Shown here: positions 38,250 through 47,638 of the stretch, in pieces
Layout of the letters: each line of letters opens with the position of its first letter
Position numbering within the stretch: position 1 is the stretch's first letter
NCBI RefSeq assembly: GCF_947495455.1
Contig: NZ_CANLZC010000014.1
Location: forward strand, 1 to 64,000
Reading direction: 5' to 3'
Source: an uncultured Shewanella sp.
Lineage (GTDB): Bacteria; Pseudomonadota; Gammaproteobacteria; Enterobacterales; Shewanellaceae
DNA length: 64,000 nucleotides
Notes under the pieces: generated by a model
What the model saw: only the letters and a program-made list of their open reading frames with translations
What the model was told of the DNA's origin: nothing
Database searches by the model: none
Made by a program: the position numbers and the translations under genes

Positions 38250-39457
38250 TAGTCTTGTGTGACTATGGCGGCGTTCAACTCGCCAGTTTGTGAAACAGTT
38301 AAAACATGCCGATCACCCAGTTGTTCACCAAGTAGGCTATTGTTGTGCCCATATTGGGTTAAGTTCAGCGTATTATATTGCCCTGTGATGGCTAAACTGG
38401 ATGAATCCAGTCCTAAAAGGTGATTATTGTTACCCATTTGAGTGATTAAAGCGGTATTGTTGTGTCCATCTATGATGAGGTCAATGGTATTGAGATCGCC
38501 ATCTTGGCGCATGATTAAGTGAGCATTATTATCACCAATTAAGTGTAATTGAGTCGAATTGTCGATACCCGTTTGCGTGATGTCAGTATGGTTATTATCA
38601 CCCAGAGTTAAAAACGATATTTCATTACTTTGACCGTTAGTATAAAAATAGCTTTGATTATTGTTGCCTTCTGTTGTTAAAGCAAAGCGGTTGTCTTCGC
38701 CTATTTGCTGTAACATTTGAGTATTATCATTACCGAAAACAAGGGTTTGCTGAGTGTGCCTATCGCCAAATTGAGTGCTAAGCACTAAGTTTTTATGGCC
38801 TTGATGTATGATGCTGAGTTGATTTAATTCGCCTTGTTGACTGGTTATGCTGTGGTTATCCGTTCCCTGTACTGCGACAGCATTGGCATTATCATCACCA
38901 AGCAGTAAGGTATGTGCTTCATTGGCATCACCAAAAGTGTAAATGCGAGTTATGTTATTGATACCATCTTGGTCCGTAAAGATAACATTGTCATTGCCAA
39001 GGGTATCAATATTTGTCTCATTTAAGGTGTCAGCTTGTCGAGAAATAGTATAATTATTATTACCTAATGTATTGATATAACTCGTGTTGGCAACCCCTTT
39101 TTGATGACTTTTGTCGACATTTCTGTCGCCTTGTTGAAAAATAGTGCTGGTTTGTTCCTCACCGCCTTGAAAGAGGCTGATCCAGTTTTTTTGGCCGCGA
39201 GTGAGAGTGGTGGCAGATGAATATTGGCCATGTTGTTTGATCCTAACGGTTTGCCCATCGCCGACTTGATTAACCATCGCATGTTGGGCGTCCCCTTTTT
39301 GATCAACCACCACATTTTGCCCTATAACGGGTTGATTAGTGACTGTAGTCTGTTGAATATCCGCTGTATTGTTGGAGGTGGCAAAAGCTGTGGTGTGAAG
39401 ACTGAGGCTAGCGATCAAGGCAGATAAAGTCATTGATTGTTTTTTATGTCGTTTCAT
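38249..39457 (-). CDS. Second curlin-repeat amyloid subunit
   Basis: 402 residues with a signal peptide (LSALIASLSLHTTAFA). About 370 residues of curlin-type repeats follow, with the pattern NxxxIxQxGxxNxxxxxxxG in units of about 22 residues (examples TDITQTGIDNSTQLHLIGDN, ALITQMGNNNHLLGLD). AAGGAAG is four bases before the ATG. The end SQTGELNAAIVTQD aligns with the last residues of the larger curlin protein (SQTGDFNSATVIQN), so it is complete. It is 658 bases downstream of that gene with a terminator and a MITE between, so it is probably transcribed separately. It would be exported by CsgG-type machinery not found here. Confidence 0.85.
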   Translation of the reverse strand: MKRHKKQSMTLSALIASLSLHTTAFATSNNTADIQQTTVTNQPVIGQNVVVDQKGDAQHAMVNQVGDGQTVRIKQHGQYSSATTLTRGQKNWISLFQGGEEQTSTIFQQGDRNVDKSHQKGVANTSYINTLGNNNYTISRQADTLNETNIDTLGNDNVIFTDQDGINNITRIYTFGDANEAHTLLLGDDNANAVAVQGTDNHSITSQQGELNQLSIIHQGHKNLVLSTQFGDRHTQQTLVFGNDNTQMLQQIGEDNRFALTTEGNNNQSYFYTNGQSNEISFLTLGDNNHTDITQTGIDNSTQLHLIGDNNAHLIMRQDGDLNTIDLIIDGHNNTALITQMGNNNHLLGLDSSSLAITGQYNTLNLTQYGHNNSLLGEQLGDRHVLTVSQTGELNAAIVTQD

Positions 39458-39684
39458 GTTTCTTCCTTAAATGGCTCATCTTTTTATTCAGTAAGCGGTA
39501 AATGATTTACTCATTATGCTTTCACTTTGATAAATAGATTTAAAGCGCTTGTTATTTCTTGTTTTATTCAAAAATGTCCGTTAAGGGGAGCTTGATTTGA
39601 ATATAACCCTTTTAGGGCATAGCTGAATATTCATATTGATTTAGCTATACAACACGCTCCTTGTGATGAATTGACCTTGATATA

Positions 39685-39952
39685 TATACCCGTGATACTT
39701 GAAGATGCAGGATTCAGCTGGAATTAAAAGCCTTTTAGGCAAGGCTTTGAACAGCGTACCTAGTCATTCTAAGCTGATGTTCAATAACGCAGTATAAAAG
39801 GCTTTTAAACCAGCCCCTTGGGAGTCTGTAAAAGTACCGACTTCTGCGTTGTATCATCTTAAAAGGCAATAAGCATTCTTGCAATAATACGCCTTGAATT
39901 AGGCACTTTTACAGGCTCTGAAAACATGTATCTTCAAGTATCACGGGTATAG
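39685..39952. repeat. MITE-like element, copy 2 (inverted relative to copy 1)
   Basis: Reverse-complement copy of 2205-2473, 37 kb away, with the same terminal repeats (CCCGTGATACTTGAAGAT). It lies between the regulatory motif at 39980 and the second curlin gene. Confidence 0.87.
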
Positions 39953-39979
39953 AACTAAATCTATAATCATCTATCATTT

Positions 39980-39998
39980 TTCGCATCGGAAGAAAGTC
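39980..39998 (-). promoter_or_regulatory. Shared curli-locus motif, copy 1
   Basis: On the minus strand GACTTTCTTCCGAT-GCGAAAA. The same motif, one base longer, is upstream of the csgB-like gene (42342-42364). It precedes the second curlin gene, now separated from it by a MITE. Candidate activator site. Confidence 0.5.
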
Positions 39999-40038
39999 GG
40001 TTTTTTAGGCGGTAATTGCGTGAGGAAATAAGGATAAA

Positions 40039-40064
40039 AAACAGGAAGCCTAGGCTTCCTGTTT
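40039..40064 (-). terminator. Terminator of the csgB-csgA-like operon
   Basis: AAACAGGAAGCC / GGCTTCCTGTTT perfect stem followed by TTTTTT on the minus strand, about 50 bases after the stop of the large curlin gene. Confidence 0.92.
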
Positions 40065-40114
40065 GTCGATATGTGTTATCACACTAAGGGGATTTCTCTT
40101 TAGAGAAAGCCAAA

Positions 40115-41758
40115 TTAGTTTTGAATAACAGTCGCAGAGTTGAAGTCACCTGTTTGAGAAACAACGATGTTGTTGTTAGTACCAAATTGAGAACCCGATA
40201 CTAAGTTATCATTACCACTTTGAGCAACCACTAAGCTGTTACCTTCACCGATAACTTCAAAGGCTGAGCTATCGTCACCACCAATCCAGTTACCGTTACC
40301 TGATTGTGTCATCATTGCAATGTTTTCATCGCCTTCAATGATAAGGTCAATTAAGTTAAGATCACCAGATTGTGTCGCTTCAACATCAACATTTCTCTCA
40401 CCCATAACAGTGATCAAAGTTTCGTTGTCGTTACCATCTTGTTCAACGTCAACTTCGTTACGCTCACCTAATACATCGACATAGCCGAAGTTTTTGTCAC
40501 CTTCTTGTGCGATTTCGATGTCGTTATTGTTGCCATCAGCGAAAGCGACAACAGTGTTGTTTAGGCCGTCAGAGTTAAGATCAAGGTTGTTGTCATCGCC
40601 GTAAATACCGATAGTGGCGAAGTTAGTGGTCCCTTCTTGATCAAGATCTAAGTCATTTTCATTACCAAAGATTTGGAATTCAGCGGCATTAGCTTCGCCT
40701 TCTTGATGAAGATCTAAGCTGTTATCATCACCTTGAAGTTCGGCAATCATAGTATCGCCAATGATGTTGTTGCTACCAGATTGGACAATTTCAACATCAT
40801 TGTCGTTGCCGTTAGCAAAATCTAAGAAGCTAGTGTTGTTAAAGCCCGTTTGATCCATTTCGATTTCATTATCAGAACCGACTAAAGAGTAAACTGAACT
40901 TTTGTTTTCATCACCTTCTTGAGTGATCACGAAGTGGTTATCATTACCATCAACACCTTGAATAACCCCTGAGTTTTGATTACCCATTTGCGAGATTTCA
41001 GCGTCGTTGTTATTGCCCACGTTCATGCCGCGCTCAATACCTGTCATTGCTGCCAAGTTGTTGTCGCCCATTTGTGAGATACGTACATCATTATCTTCGC
41101 CTTCGACTTGAGAGATGGCGATGTTAGTCACACCTTCTTGGCTAATGATAGCGGTATTTGCCGTACCCATATACTCAACGGTTGCATCATTTTGCACGCC
41201 ATTTTGCATAACGTCAGCGTAATTACTGTCGCCCGTTAGGTCGATGACAGTTTGGTTAGAGGTATCAAATTGGTTTACAGTCACTTGGTTATCATTACCC
41301 AGTGATGTAATTTTTGCATCATTTTGTGAACCGTCTTGCATCACATCTGTGGTGTTATAGTCTCCAACACTGCTGATGTTGGCTTGGTTAAAGAAGTCAT
41401 ATTGAGCAACACTCGTGTCGTTATTATTGCCTTCTTGATTGACTGTAGCAATATGCCAGTCATCCGCTTGATCAACATCTACGTTATTTTCAACACCTCT
41501 AGAATTGACATAAGCTTCTGCCCATACACCATCTTGTGTAATAGTGGCAGTTTGGCCATCACCGACTTGGTCGACAGTGGTGATATGCATAGTCCCTGTT
41601 TGTTTCACATATGCATCTTGACCCATAGGTGCGCCAGCTGCCGCAGTGGTTTGATTAATGTGGGCCGTATTGTCAGATGCGGCTAACGTCGATGCACTGA
41701 ATCCTAAACCTGCAGCTACTGCAAGAGAAATAATGGATTTTTTCGTTACTGATTTCAT
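40115..41758 (-). CDS. Oversized CsgA-like major curlin amyloid subunit
   Basis: 547 residues against about 150 in E. coli CsgA. Signal peptide is 1-26 (ISLAVAAGLGFSASTLA). More than twenty imperfect curlin repeats follow (for example NDVRISQMGDNNLAAM, NDIEIAQEGDKNFGYV, NIVVSQTGDFNSATVIQN). Many repeat positions are aspartate or glutamate, making the protein strongly acidic, and cysteine is absent from the repeats. ATG 41758 has GGGA at good spacing. It is 22 bases downstream of the csgB-like gene, same strand, and closed by a terminator. Curlin subunits polymerise outside the cell into amyloid fibres for biofilm. The exact repeat number needs an alignment. Confidence 0.88.
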   Translation of the reverse strand: MKSVTKKSIISLAVAAGLGFSASTLAASDNTAHINQTTAAAGAPMGQDAYVKQTGTMHITTVDQVGDGQTATITQDGVWAEAYVNSRGVENNVDVDQADDWHIATVNQEGNNNDTSVAQYDFFNQANISSVGDYNTTDVMQDGSQNDAKITSLGNDNQVTVNQFDTSNQTVIDLTGDSNYADVMQNGVQNDATVEYMGTANTAIISQEGVTNIAISQVEGEDNDVRISQMGDNNLAAMTGIERGMNVGNNNDAEISQMGNQNSGVIQGVDGNDNHFVITQEGDENKSSVYSLVGSDNEIEMDQTGFNNTSFLDFANGNDNDVEIVQSGSNNIIGDTMIAELQGDDNSLDLHQEGEANAAEFQIFGNENDLDLDQEGTTNFATIGIYGDDNNLDLNSDGLNNTVVAFADGNNNDIEIAQEGDKNFGYVDVLGERNEVDVEQDGNDNETLITVMGERNVDVEATQSGDLNLIDLIIEGDENIAMMTQSGNGNWIGGDDSSAFEVIGEGNSLVVAQSGNDNLVSGSQFGTNNNIVVSQTGDFNSATVIQN

Positions 41759-41780
41759 AAGCATTCCCTGTTTTATGTCA

Positions 41781-42212
41781 TTAATATTGTGTAATTGAAA
41801 TAGAGGCATTATCCGCCACTTGCTCTATTGAGAAATTAGCGCTGCCGAGTTGATTAAGTTGAACTAAGTTATCGTCTCCTACTTGTATGATAGCGGCTTG
41901 ATTATCGTTGCCGATTTGATCTAGCTCTACTTGGTTGCGCTCACCAAGCTGAGCAATATCGGCTTGGTTACCCAATCCTACTTGCAAAAGTTCTGCATAA
42001 TTTTCATCACCAGATTGGATCAAGTAAGCCTGATTCATATCTCCGAGTTGAGAGAGGTGGATGAGGTTATCTTGACCGCTTCTTTCTAGCAATGTTTGAA
42101 GGGTGACGGGTAATTCATTTGTCCCTGTAATATTTTCGAGCTCATCAGCACTGATGCTGAAACTGCATACCTGAAAAACAGTGGCGAATAACAAGGTTTT
42201 AAAAGCTGACAA
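41781..42212 (-). CDS. CsgB-like minor curlin / nucleator
   Basis: 143 residues with a signal peptide (TLLFATVFQVCSFSISA) and about five curlin repeats (NLIHLSQLGDMNQAYLIQSG, NQADIAQLGERNQVELDQIG, NQAAIIQVGDDNLVQLNQLG). The end (FSIEQVADNASISITQY) departs from the repeat, as in nucleators that stay on the surface. The start codon is TTG at 42212; AAAGGAG seven bases upstream supports it and no in-frame ATG offers a better choice. First gene of the operon with the large csgA-like gene, the same order as csgBA. Confidence 0.83.
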   Translation of the reverse strand: MSAFKTLLFATVFQVCSFSISADELENITGTNELPVTLQTLLERSGQDNLIHLSQLGDMNQAYLIQSGDENYAELLQVGLGNQADIAQLGERNQVELDQIGNDNQAAIIQVGDDNLVQLNQLGSANFSIEQVADNASISITQY

Positions 42213-42341
42213 TGAACACTCCTTTGTGTGTTATGAAATAAAGATGGGTTGTTCTTTTATTTCATTTATTAGCTATCCATAAGACTTGGTCGACCCCATG
42301 CCTCATGATCCAAGTTATTGATAAATCTACATGCATATAAA

Positions 42342-42364
42342 TTTGTCGCAATCGGAAGAAAGTC
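42342..42364 (-). promoter_or_regulatory. Shared curli-locus motif, copy 2
   Basis: On the minus strand GACTTTCTTCCGATTGCGAC, about 130 bases upstream of the csgB-like start, within the 490-base AT-rich divergent region (42213-42703) shared with the subtilase gene. No gene is seen in that region. Confidence 0.5.
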
Positions 42365-42703
42365 TATTTATTCGTTCGATATTTGTTGATTAAATACTAT
42401 TCTATATAAATTTATTTTTACTTTTATCAATAATTTAATTGATAAAGTGTCAGTCTATTTCTGTTTTAATAATATGTTAGTGTTAGTAATAAAGTTGTAA
42501 ACTAAATGAAAAAACTTTTAAAACTTGATTTCACATGGTACCTATTCTTCTGCTTACTAATTTAAAGTTAAGTAAAGCATGTATCACTTTGACTTTTTCA
42601 CTTTTTGGCTTTGAGGCTATCGTTTTTCTTTAATTGAGCGAAGGGTTACAAGGAAGTGAAATGGGTTCTAAAAACGTAAAAAAACTAAATAGGAAGCCAG
42701 TTT

Positions 42704-45217
42704 ATGTTTAAAACTTTATCTCCTCTTGCTGTTGCGATTGCCAGCGCAATGGCTGTTTCATCTGTACCTGCTATGGCGAAAGATACCATTGAGCATGAGT
42801 ATGTAAAAGACTCTTTGATTGTGGTTTATAAAGATAATGCCACGACAGCCGAAAGATTATCAGCACAGCGCCTTGTGCGTGGCACGATGCAAGATCGTAA
42901 TGCCGATGGTGTTGATGATAAATTTGCTCGTTTACTTGAGGGTAAACTGGCACGTTTGGCATTACGTCAGGGAGCCGATGTTAAAAAAGCCATTAAAATA
43001 ATCAGCCAACATCCAGCTGTTAAATATGCAGAGCCTAATTATGTGATTAAAGCTTTAGGGGTACCGGATGATCCTAGTTTTGTTTCGTTATGGGGCATGA
43101 ATAATACAGGTCAAGATGGGGGTCGTGTGGATGCCGATATCGATGCTGTTGAGGCGTGGGATATTAGCACGGGTGACACTAATGTCATCGTGGGTGTGAT
43201 TGATACTGGGGTTGATTATAACCACGAAGATTTGAAAGCCAATATGTGGACTAACCCCAATGAAATTCCTGGTAATGGTATAGATGACGATGGGAATGGC
43301 GTTATCGATGATATTCATGGCTTTAATGCAAACACTGGCTCTGGCGATCCTATGGATGGTAATGGTCATGGTACCCATGTTGCGGGCACTATTGGCGCGA
43401 AAGGCAACAATGGTGTGGGTGTCGTTGGTGTCAACTGGGATGTGAGTATTATTGGTTGTCAATTCTTAGATGCCAGTGGCTCAGGTTCAACAGAGGGGGC
43501 TATTGCTTGTATCGATTACATGACTGATTTAAAAGTCAATCATGGGGTTAATATTAAAGCGACCAATAACTCTTGGGGCGGTGGTGGCTTTAGCCAAGCG
43601 TTGAAAGATTCAATTGATGCTGCGGGGGATGCAGGCATTTTATTCTTAGCCGCAGCGGGTAACAGCGCGGTTGATAACGACGTTAATCCTCATTACCCAT
43701 CAAGCTACGATTCTGATGCACTAATGTCTATTGCGAGTACAGATCGTAATGACAATATGTCCAGCTTCTCACAGTGGGGGCTAACCAGCGTTGATATGGG
43801 GGCGCCGGGTTCGTCTATTCTCTCCACAACACCAAGCAATGGTTATTCAACCTATTCTGGTACATCAATGGCGACACCTCATATGACTGGAGCTGCGGGT
43901 CTAGTCTGGTCAGTCAATCCTGATTTATCGCCGACTGAAATGAAACAGTTATTGATGGATTCAGGTGAGCCGAATGCTGATTTAAATGGCAAAACCGTTG
44001 CGGGTACACGTCTAAATGTGGCTAATGCATTAGAGATGGCCGATCCGGATCCTAGCTTTAAATTTGCTGTTTCACCTATGATGCAAACCATTGAAGCAGG
44101 TTCTAGCGCGAGTTATGAGTATACTGTTGGCAGTATTGCAGGTTGGAATGGTGAAGTGGCATTATCAGTGTCGGTTTCTCCAGAGTTAGCGGGTGTGTCT
44201 CTATCGACGGATACTGTTGTTGTCGGTGATACTTTTATGGTTAATGTGGCAACCGATGCCGATGCGGCTTGGGGTGATTATAGCATTACTGTTGAAGGTG
44301 TCAGTGGTGACATAGCTAAGAGTCAGTCAGTGGCTTTGACTGTGCTGCCACAAGGCATAGAAGATTTTCCTTATGCCAATGATGAAGCAATAGACATTCC
44401 TGATAATGATATCAGTGGTATCGTGAGCACAATTGATGTTACTGATGATGTACAAGTGTTTGGTGTTAATGCTGATGTCAATATTTCACACACTTGGGTG
44501 GGGGATTTGATGGTGACATTAACTTCACCAGCAGGTACTCAAGCCATATTGCATAACCGCGAAGGTGGTAGTGCCGATGACATCGTTAAGAATTGGGACT
44601 TAAGTGCATTTAACGGTGAAATGGCGATGGGCACTTGGACCTTATCCGTTAATGATAATGTAGGTGCAGATACAGGTACTCTGAATAATTGGGGTATGGT
44701 GATTTCGGGTGTGGGAGAAGGTGGAAGTTCAGCGCCTGTTGCCAGCTTTGAGTACAGTGCTTCAGGCTTGATGGTTGACTTTACTAATACCAGTATTGAT
44801 GATGATGACGATATTGTTAGCTATGCTTGGTCATTTGGGGACGATGCCACTTCTACAGACATGAGCCCAAGCCATGAATATGCACAAGCGGGAAGCTATG
44901 ATGTTGAGCTAACAGTGACAGATGCTGAAGGCAATACAGATACCAGCACCATGTCAGTAACTGTGTCAGAAAATGAGATTGTAGCGAGTGTTGCACGTGC
45001 TAAAGTCTCACGTCGTGGTAGTGCCTTAGTGGATTTACGTTGGGAAGGTGCGATGGGAGATTCAGTGGACATTTATCGTGATGGTGCGTTAGTGGGTACA
45101 ACGAATAACGATGGCCGTTATCGTGACCGTTTCACCGATGCGGGAGAGACTGCTGAATATCAAATTTGTCAAGCAGGTACGGATCTTTGTTCTGCGGTGG
45201 TTGTTGCGACTTTCTAA
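42704..45217 (+). CDS. Secreted subtilisin-like serine protease with P and PKD domains
   Basis: 837 residues. Signal peptide is 1-25 and an I9-type propeptide about 30-115. The S8 domain (about 125-440) has D167 in VIDTGVD, H222 in GHGTHVAGT, the oxyanion Asn in AAAGNSA and S388 in SGTSMATPH. A bacterial Ig-like region (about 450-545), a proprotein-convertase P domain (about 550-675, SHTWVGDLMVTLTSPAG), a PKD domain (about 680-755, AWSFGDD) and a C-terminal fibronectin-like domain follow. Likely an extracellular protease. Divergent from the curli-like operon, which could mean shared regulation. Confidence 0.92.
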   Translation: MFKTLSPLAVAIASAMAVSSVPAMAKDTIEHEYVKDSLIVVYKDNATTAERLSAQRLVRGTMQDRNADGVDDKFARLLEGKLARLALRQGADVKKAIKIISQHPAVKYAEPNYVIKALGVPDDPSFVSLWGMNNTGQDGGRVDADIDAVEAWDISTGDTNVIVGVIDTGVDYNHEDLKANMWTNPNEIPGNGIDDDGNGVIDDIHGFNANTGSGDPMDGNGHGTHVAGTIGAKGNNGVGVVGVNWDVSIIGCQFLDASGSGSTEGAIACIDYMTDLKVNHGVNIKATNNSWGGGGFSQALKDSIDAAGDAGILFLAAAGNSAVDNDVNPHYPSSYDSDALMSIASTDRNDNMSSFSQWGLTSVDMGAPGSSILSTTPSNGYSTYSGTSMATPHMTGAAGLVWSVNPDLSPTEMKQLLMDSGEPNADLNGKTVAGTRLNVANALEMADPDPSFKFAVSPMMQTIEAGSSASYEYTVGSIAGWNGEVALSVSVSPELAGVSLSTDTVVVGDTFMVNVATDADAAWGDYSITVEGVSGDIAKSQSVALTVLPQGIEDFPYANDEAIDIPDNDISGIVSTIDVTDDVQVFGVNADVNISHTWVGDLMVTLTSPAGTQAILHNREGGSADDIVKNWDLSAFNGEMAMGTWTLSVNDNVGADTGTLNNWGMVISGVGEGGSSAPVASFEYSASGLMVDFTNTSIDDDDDIVSYAWSFGDDATSTDMSPSHEYAQAGSYDVELTVTDAEGNTDTSTMSVTVSENEIVASVARAKVSRRGSALVDLRWEGAMGDSVDIYRDGALVGTTNNDGRYRDRFTDAGETAEYQICQAGTDLCSAVVVATF

Positions 45218-45233
45218 GTTTTAAACAGCAATG

Positions 45234-45261
45234 AAAAAGCGACCTTTGGGTCGCTTTTTTT
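45234..45261 (+). terminator. Terminator of the subtilase gene
   Basis: AAAAAGCGACC / GGTCGCTTTTTTT with a TTTG loop, 17 bases past the stop. The remaining gap to the next gene (45262-45628) holds only AT-rich DNA. Confidence 0.93.
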
Positions 45262-45628
45262 ATGGAAAGCGAAAATCCCCTCGCTTCATATCATTTATTA
45301 GTTACTTTGGTTATGGGTTACATTAATTTTTACTTTAAGTGCTTTTATTACAGTGTATTTGTTAATTATATTGATTTAACCTAACTTAAAACTTGAATAA
45401 TTGATGCTTTCAACTAAATTCGATAGAAGAGAATGAACACGCAGATTATTAGATAATCAGTAGCGAGAACTTTGCTAAATACCCTATTGATTATCTCGAA
45501 ATTTCTGTTAAAAATAGGTTTTATTAAATCATGATATAAACCATGGTTTTCAAGGTGAGGTGAGTTCCTTAGAGACTCAGTTCGATTTATTGTGGCGGGT
45601 ATGTGTTGATTTAAGGGTATTAGCATAT

Positions 45629-46075
45629 ATGTATGACATTTCTAAGAAAGAAATTTGGTATGGTGAGTTAAGAACAGAACGTGGTAATACGGTTCTTATT
45701 TATGATGGCCAATTTCCAGAAGCACCGGCAGGGCGCATTTATTTTTATAATACTGCTCGTGATCAAATCATTGAATATGCAGAGGATATTGTTAAAGTTA
45801 ATCTGCATGATCTCGATGATGAAGCGATTAAAGTCGCAAAAAAAGAGTTTGGAAAAGCATGGGAAGTAGCACGTGCTGCTTTCATGGAGAAGCATGATGG
45901 GTGGGTCGAGGCCAATAATCCGAAAAGTATTCCAGCGAAGAAAGCTAAGCCTGTGACGGAACCTGTTGGAGAGTTAGATTCAGAGGCGAGTGCGGATATA
46001 GATCCAGAATTAGAAACTGAAAGTTTAGAAGGTGAATTTGATACTGAATGGCCTAATGATGATTTTGAGAACTGA
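45629..46075 (+). CDS. Conserved-looking protein of unknown function with an acidic tail
   Basis: 148 residues from ATG 45629 (MYDISKKEIWYGELRTERG). A GTG at 45560 is an alternative that would add 23 residues and has AAGGTGAG close upstream. The first 95 residues are mixed beta and helix (NTVLIYDGQFPEAPAGRIYF, KKEFGKAWEVARAAFMEKHD). The last 50 are low-complexity and acidic (ELETESLEGEFDTEW). No signal peptide or enzyme motif. Closed by a good terminator. I do not recognise the family. Confidence 0.72.
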   Translation: MYDISKKEIWYGELRTERGNTVLIYDGQFPEAPAGRIYFYNTARDQIIEYAEDIVKVNLHDLDDEAIKVAKKEFGKAWEVARAAFMEKHDGWVEANNPKSIPAKKAKPVTEPVGELDSEASADIDPELETESLEGEFDTEWPNDDFEN

Positions 46076-46110
46076 TTATTTGTCTATAGTCTAAATCATA
46101 AGAAAGAGCG

Positions 46111-46137
46111 AAAAGCAGCCTGTAGTGCTGCTTTTTT
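46111..46137 (+). terminator. Intrinsic terminator
   Basis: AAAAGCAGC / GCTGCTTTTTT around CTGTAGT, 36 bases past the preceding stop. Confidence 0.88.
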
Positions 46138-46182
46138 GATCTTGTTAGGCATTGCTGGTTTATCATATCAATTCGATTAACG

Positions 46183-47343
46183 TCAGGAGAGTCGTTTGGC
46201 TCCTTCACTGGCAGAGCATAAGTAGATACTGGCTTCTAATTGTGTTTGACTAAAATATTGGCTTTCTATGGCGTTGACGACAGCATCAGTGTATTGATGA
46301 TCCACCAGTGCCACCACGCAGCCACCAAAGCCAGTACTGGCCATTCGCACACCGCCTTTGTCACCAACCACATCAGCAATAATCTTAACCAAGTGATCAA
46401 TTGCGGGAACGGTAATTTCAAAGTCATCTCTCATTGATTCATGGGATTTTGCCATGAGCTCACTGAGTTTTTTAACATTGTTTGCTTCTAATGCCCAAGC
46501 GGCTTGCTGAGTTCGGCGATTCTCTGTGACTATGTGTCTAGCCCGTCGATAGAGGACTTCTTCTAACTCATCTTTGGCTGATTCGAGTTTTTTCAGTGTT
46601 AAATGGCTGAGTGCATCCAGTTTAAAATGACTGGCGACTTGCTGGCATTGCAGTGCCCTTAATTGGTATTGAGGCTCTAATGCTTGGCGTTGTACATTAG
46701 AGTTAACGATAAGTAAGCTTAAGCTTTTTGGAATGCTAATGGCCTCGCTGTCTAAATCAAAACAGTCAATGAGCAAGGCTTTATTTTGTTCTCCCATGGC
46801 GCTGATCATTTGATCCACAATACCGCAATGATAACCTGCATATTGGTTTTCGCCTCTTTGTGCAACTTGCGCAATGGCTAATGGGGATAAATGGAATTGA
46901 TTTATTTCGTTAATCGCCGTACCAAAGGCAATTTCTAATGCAGCAGAAGAAGAGAGTCCAGCCCCTAAAGGCACATTGCTAACAATGGATAAATCCATGC
47001 CTGTGGCGGGTAATCCAGTGGCAGCCATAGAGGCGCTAAAGCCTTTTAAATAGTTAACCCAAGCTTTTGGATCGGCAGGGATCATGCAATCTTCTTTACC
47101 AAAACGCCATTCTTGAATATGGCCTGGAAAGGCATCGGATACGGCTCTAAATTGTTGATCATTCCTTCGTTTTACTGCAATGACAGTATGAAAATTGATA
47201 GCGCTTGATAAGACAAAACCCTCATTAAAATGGGCATTTTCCCCTATAATATTGATTCGTCCAGGAGCCATAAAGAGGCCGTCAGCCTTAGTACCGAAGG
47301 TTTGTATAAAGAGCTTGTTAGCACGTTGAGCTGGATCCGACAT
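46183..47343 (-). CDS. Galactokinase-family GHMP kinase with altered sugar-binding signature
   Basis: 386 residues from ATG 47343. Galactokinase fold throughout: APGRINIIGE (26-35), the ATP loop VPLGAGLSSSAALEIAFG, the catalytic-Asp motif CGIVDQMISAMGE and the C-terminal RMASTGFGGCVVAL. However the galactose signature GEHTDYNxG reads GENAHFNEG here (N36, H38, F39), so the sugar-contacting His and Asp are lost, and TGGGFGG reads ASTGFGG. The SEYNxRR segment is also changed (PQYQLRALQC). The catalytic Asp and ATP site remain. It may phosphorylate another sugar, act as a sensor, or be decaying. No galT, galE, galM or sugar transporter lies nearby. A plain galK label would be misleading. Confidence 0.75.
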   Translation of the reverse strand: MSDPAQRANKLFIQTFGTKADGLFMAPGRINIIGENAHFNEGFVLSSAINFHTVIAVKRRNDQQFRAVSDAFPGHIQEWRFGKEDCMIPADPKAWVNYLKGFSASMAATGLPATGMDLSIVSNVPLGAGLSSSAALEIAFGTAINEINQFHLSPLAIAQVAQRGENQYAGYHCGIVDQMISAMGEQNKALLIDCFDLDSEAISIPKSLSLLIVNSNVQRQALEPQYQLRALQCQQVASHFKLDALSHLTLKKLESAKDELEEVLYRRARHIVTENRRTQQAAWALEANNVKKLSELMAKSHESMRDDFEITVPAIDHLVKIIADVVGDKGGVRMASTGFGGCVVALVDHQYTDAVVNAIESQYFSQTQLEASIYLCSASEGAKRLS

Positions 47344-47543
47344 AATGAGCATTCCCGCAATTTAAAACAGTATTATTATTATTTTGATTCTTCATTTCTC
47401 TTTTGAAGTGACACTAAAGAGCAATTGATTTTCACAAAAATATCAATGGTTAAAATATGAGTATAGCCAATAAGTTTACAACTTTGGGGAATGTATTTTA
47501 ATTTTTTAATTGTCTTTGATTCTTTAAAATACGACGAGATAGC

Positions 47544-47575
47544 GAAAGAACTTGCGTTTTATCTCAAGTTCTTTC
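47544..47575. repeat. Perfect inverted repeat downstream of the antiporter gene
   Basis: GAAAGAACTTG / CAAGTTCTTTC, 11-bp stem, 10-base loop, no T tract on either side. Possibly a terminator or mRNA-stability hairpin. Confidence 0.45.
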
Positions 47576-47638
47576 TTCAAACCGCATTTCTCTGTTTTTA
47601 AAAACACGCGGTATGAGCAAACAAAGAGGCTGTATATT

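Noticed and set aside
43088..43462. 124-codon open frame antisense to the subtilase gene
   Set aside because: Ile/Thr/Asn-rich mirror of the protease coding sequence, with no start signals.
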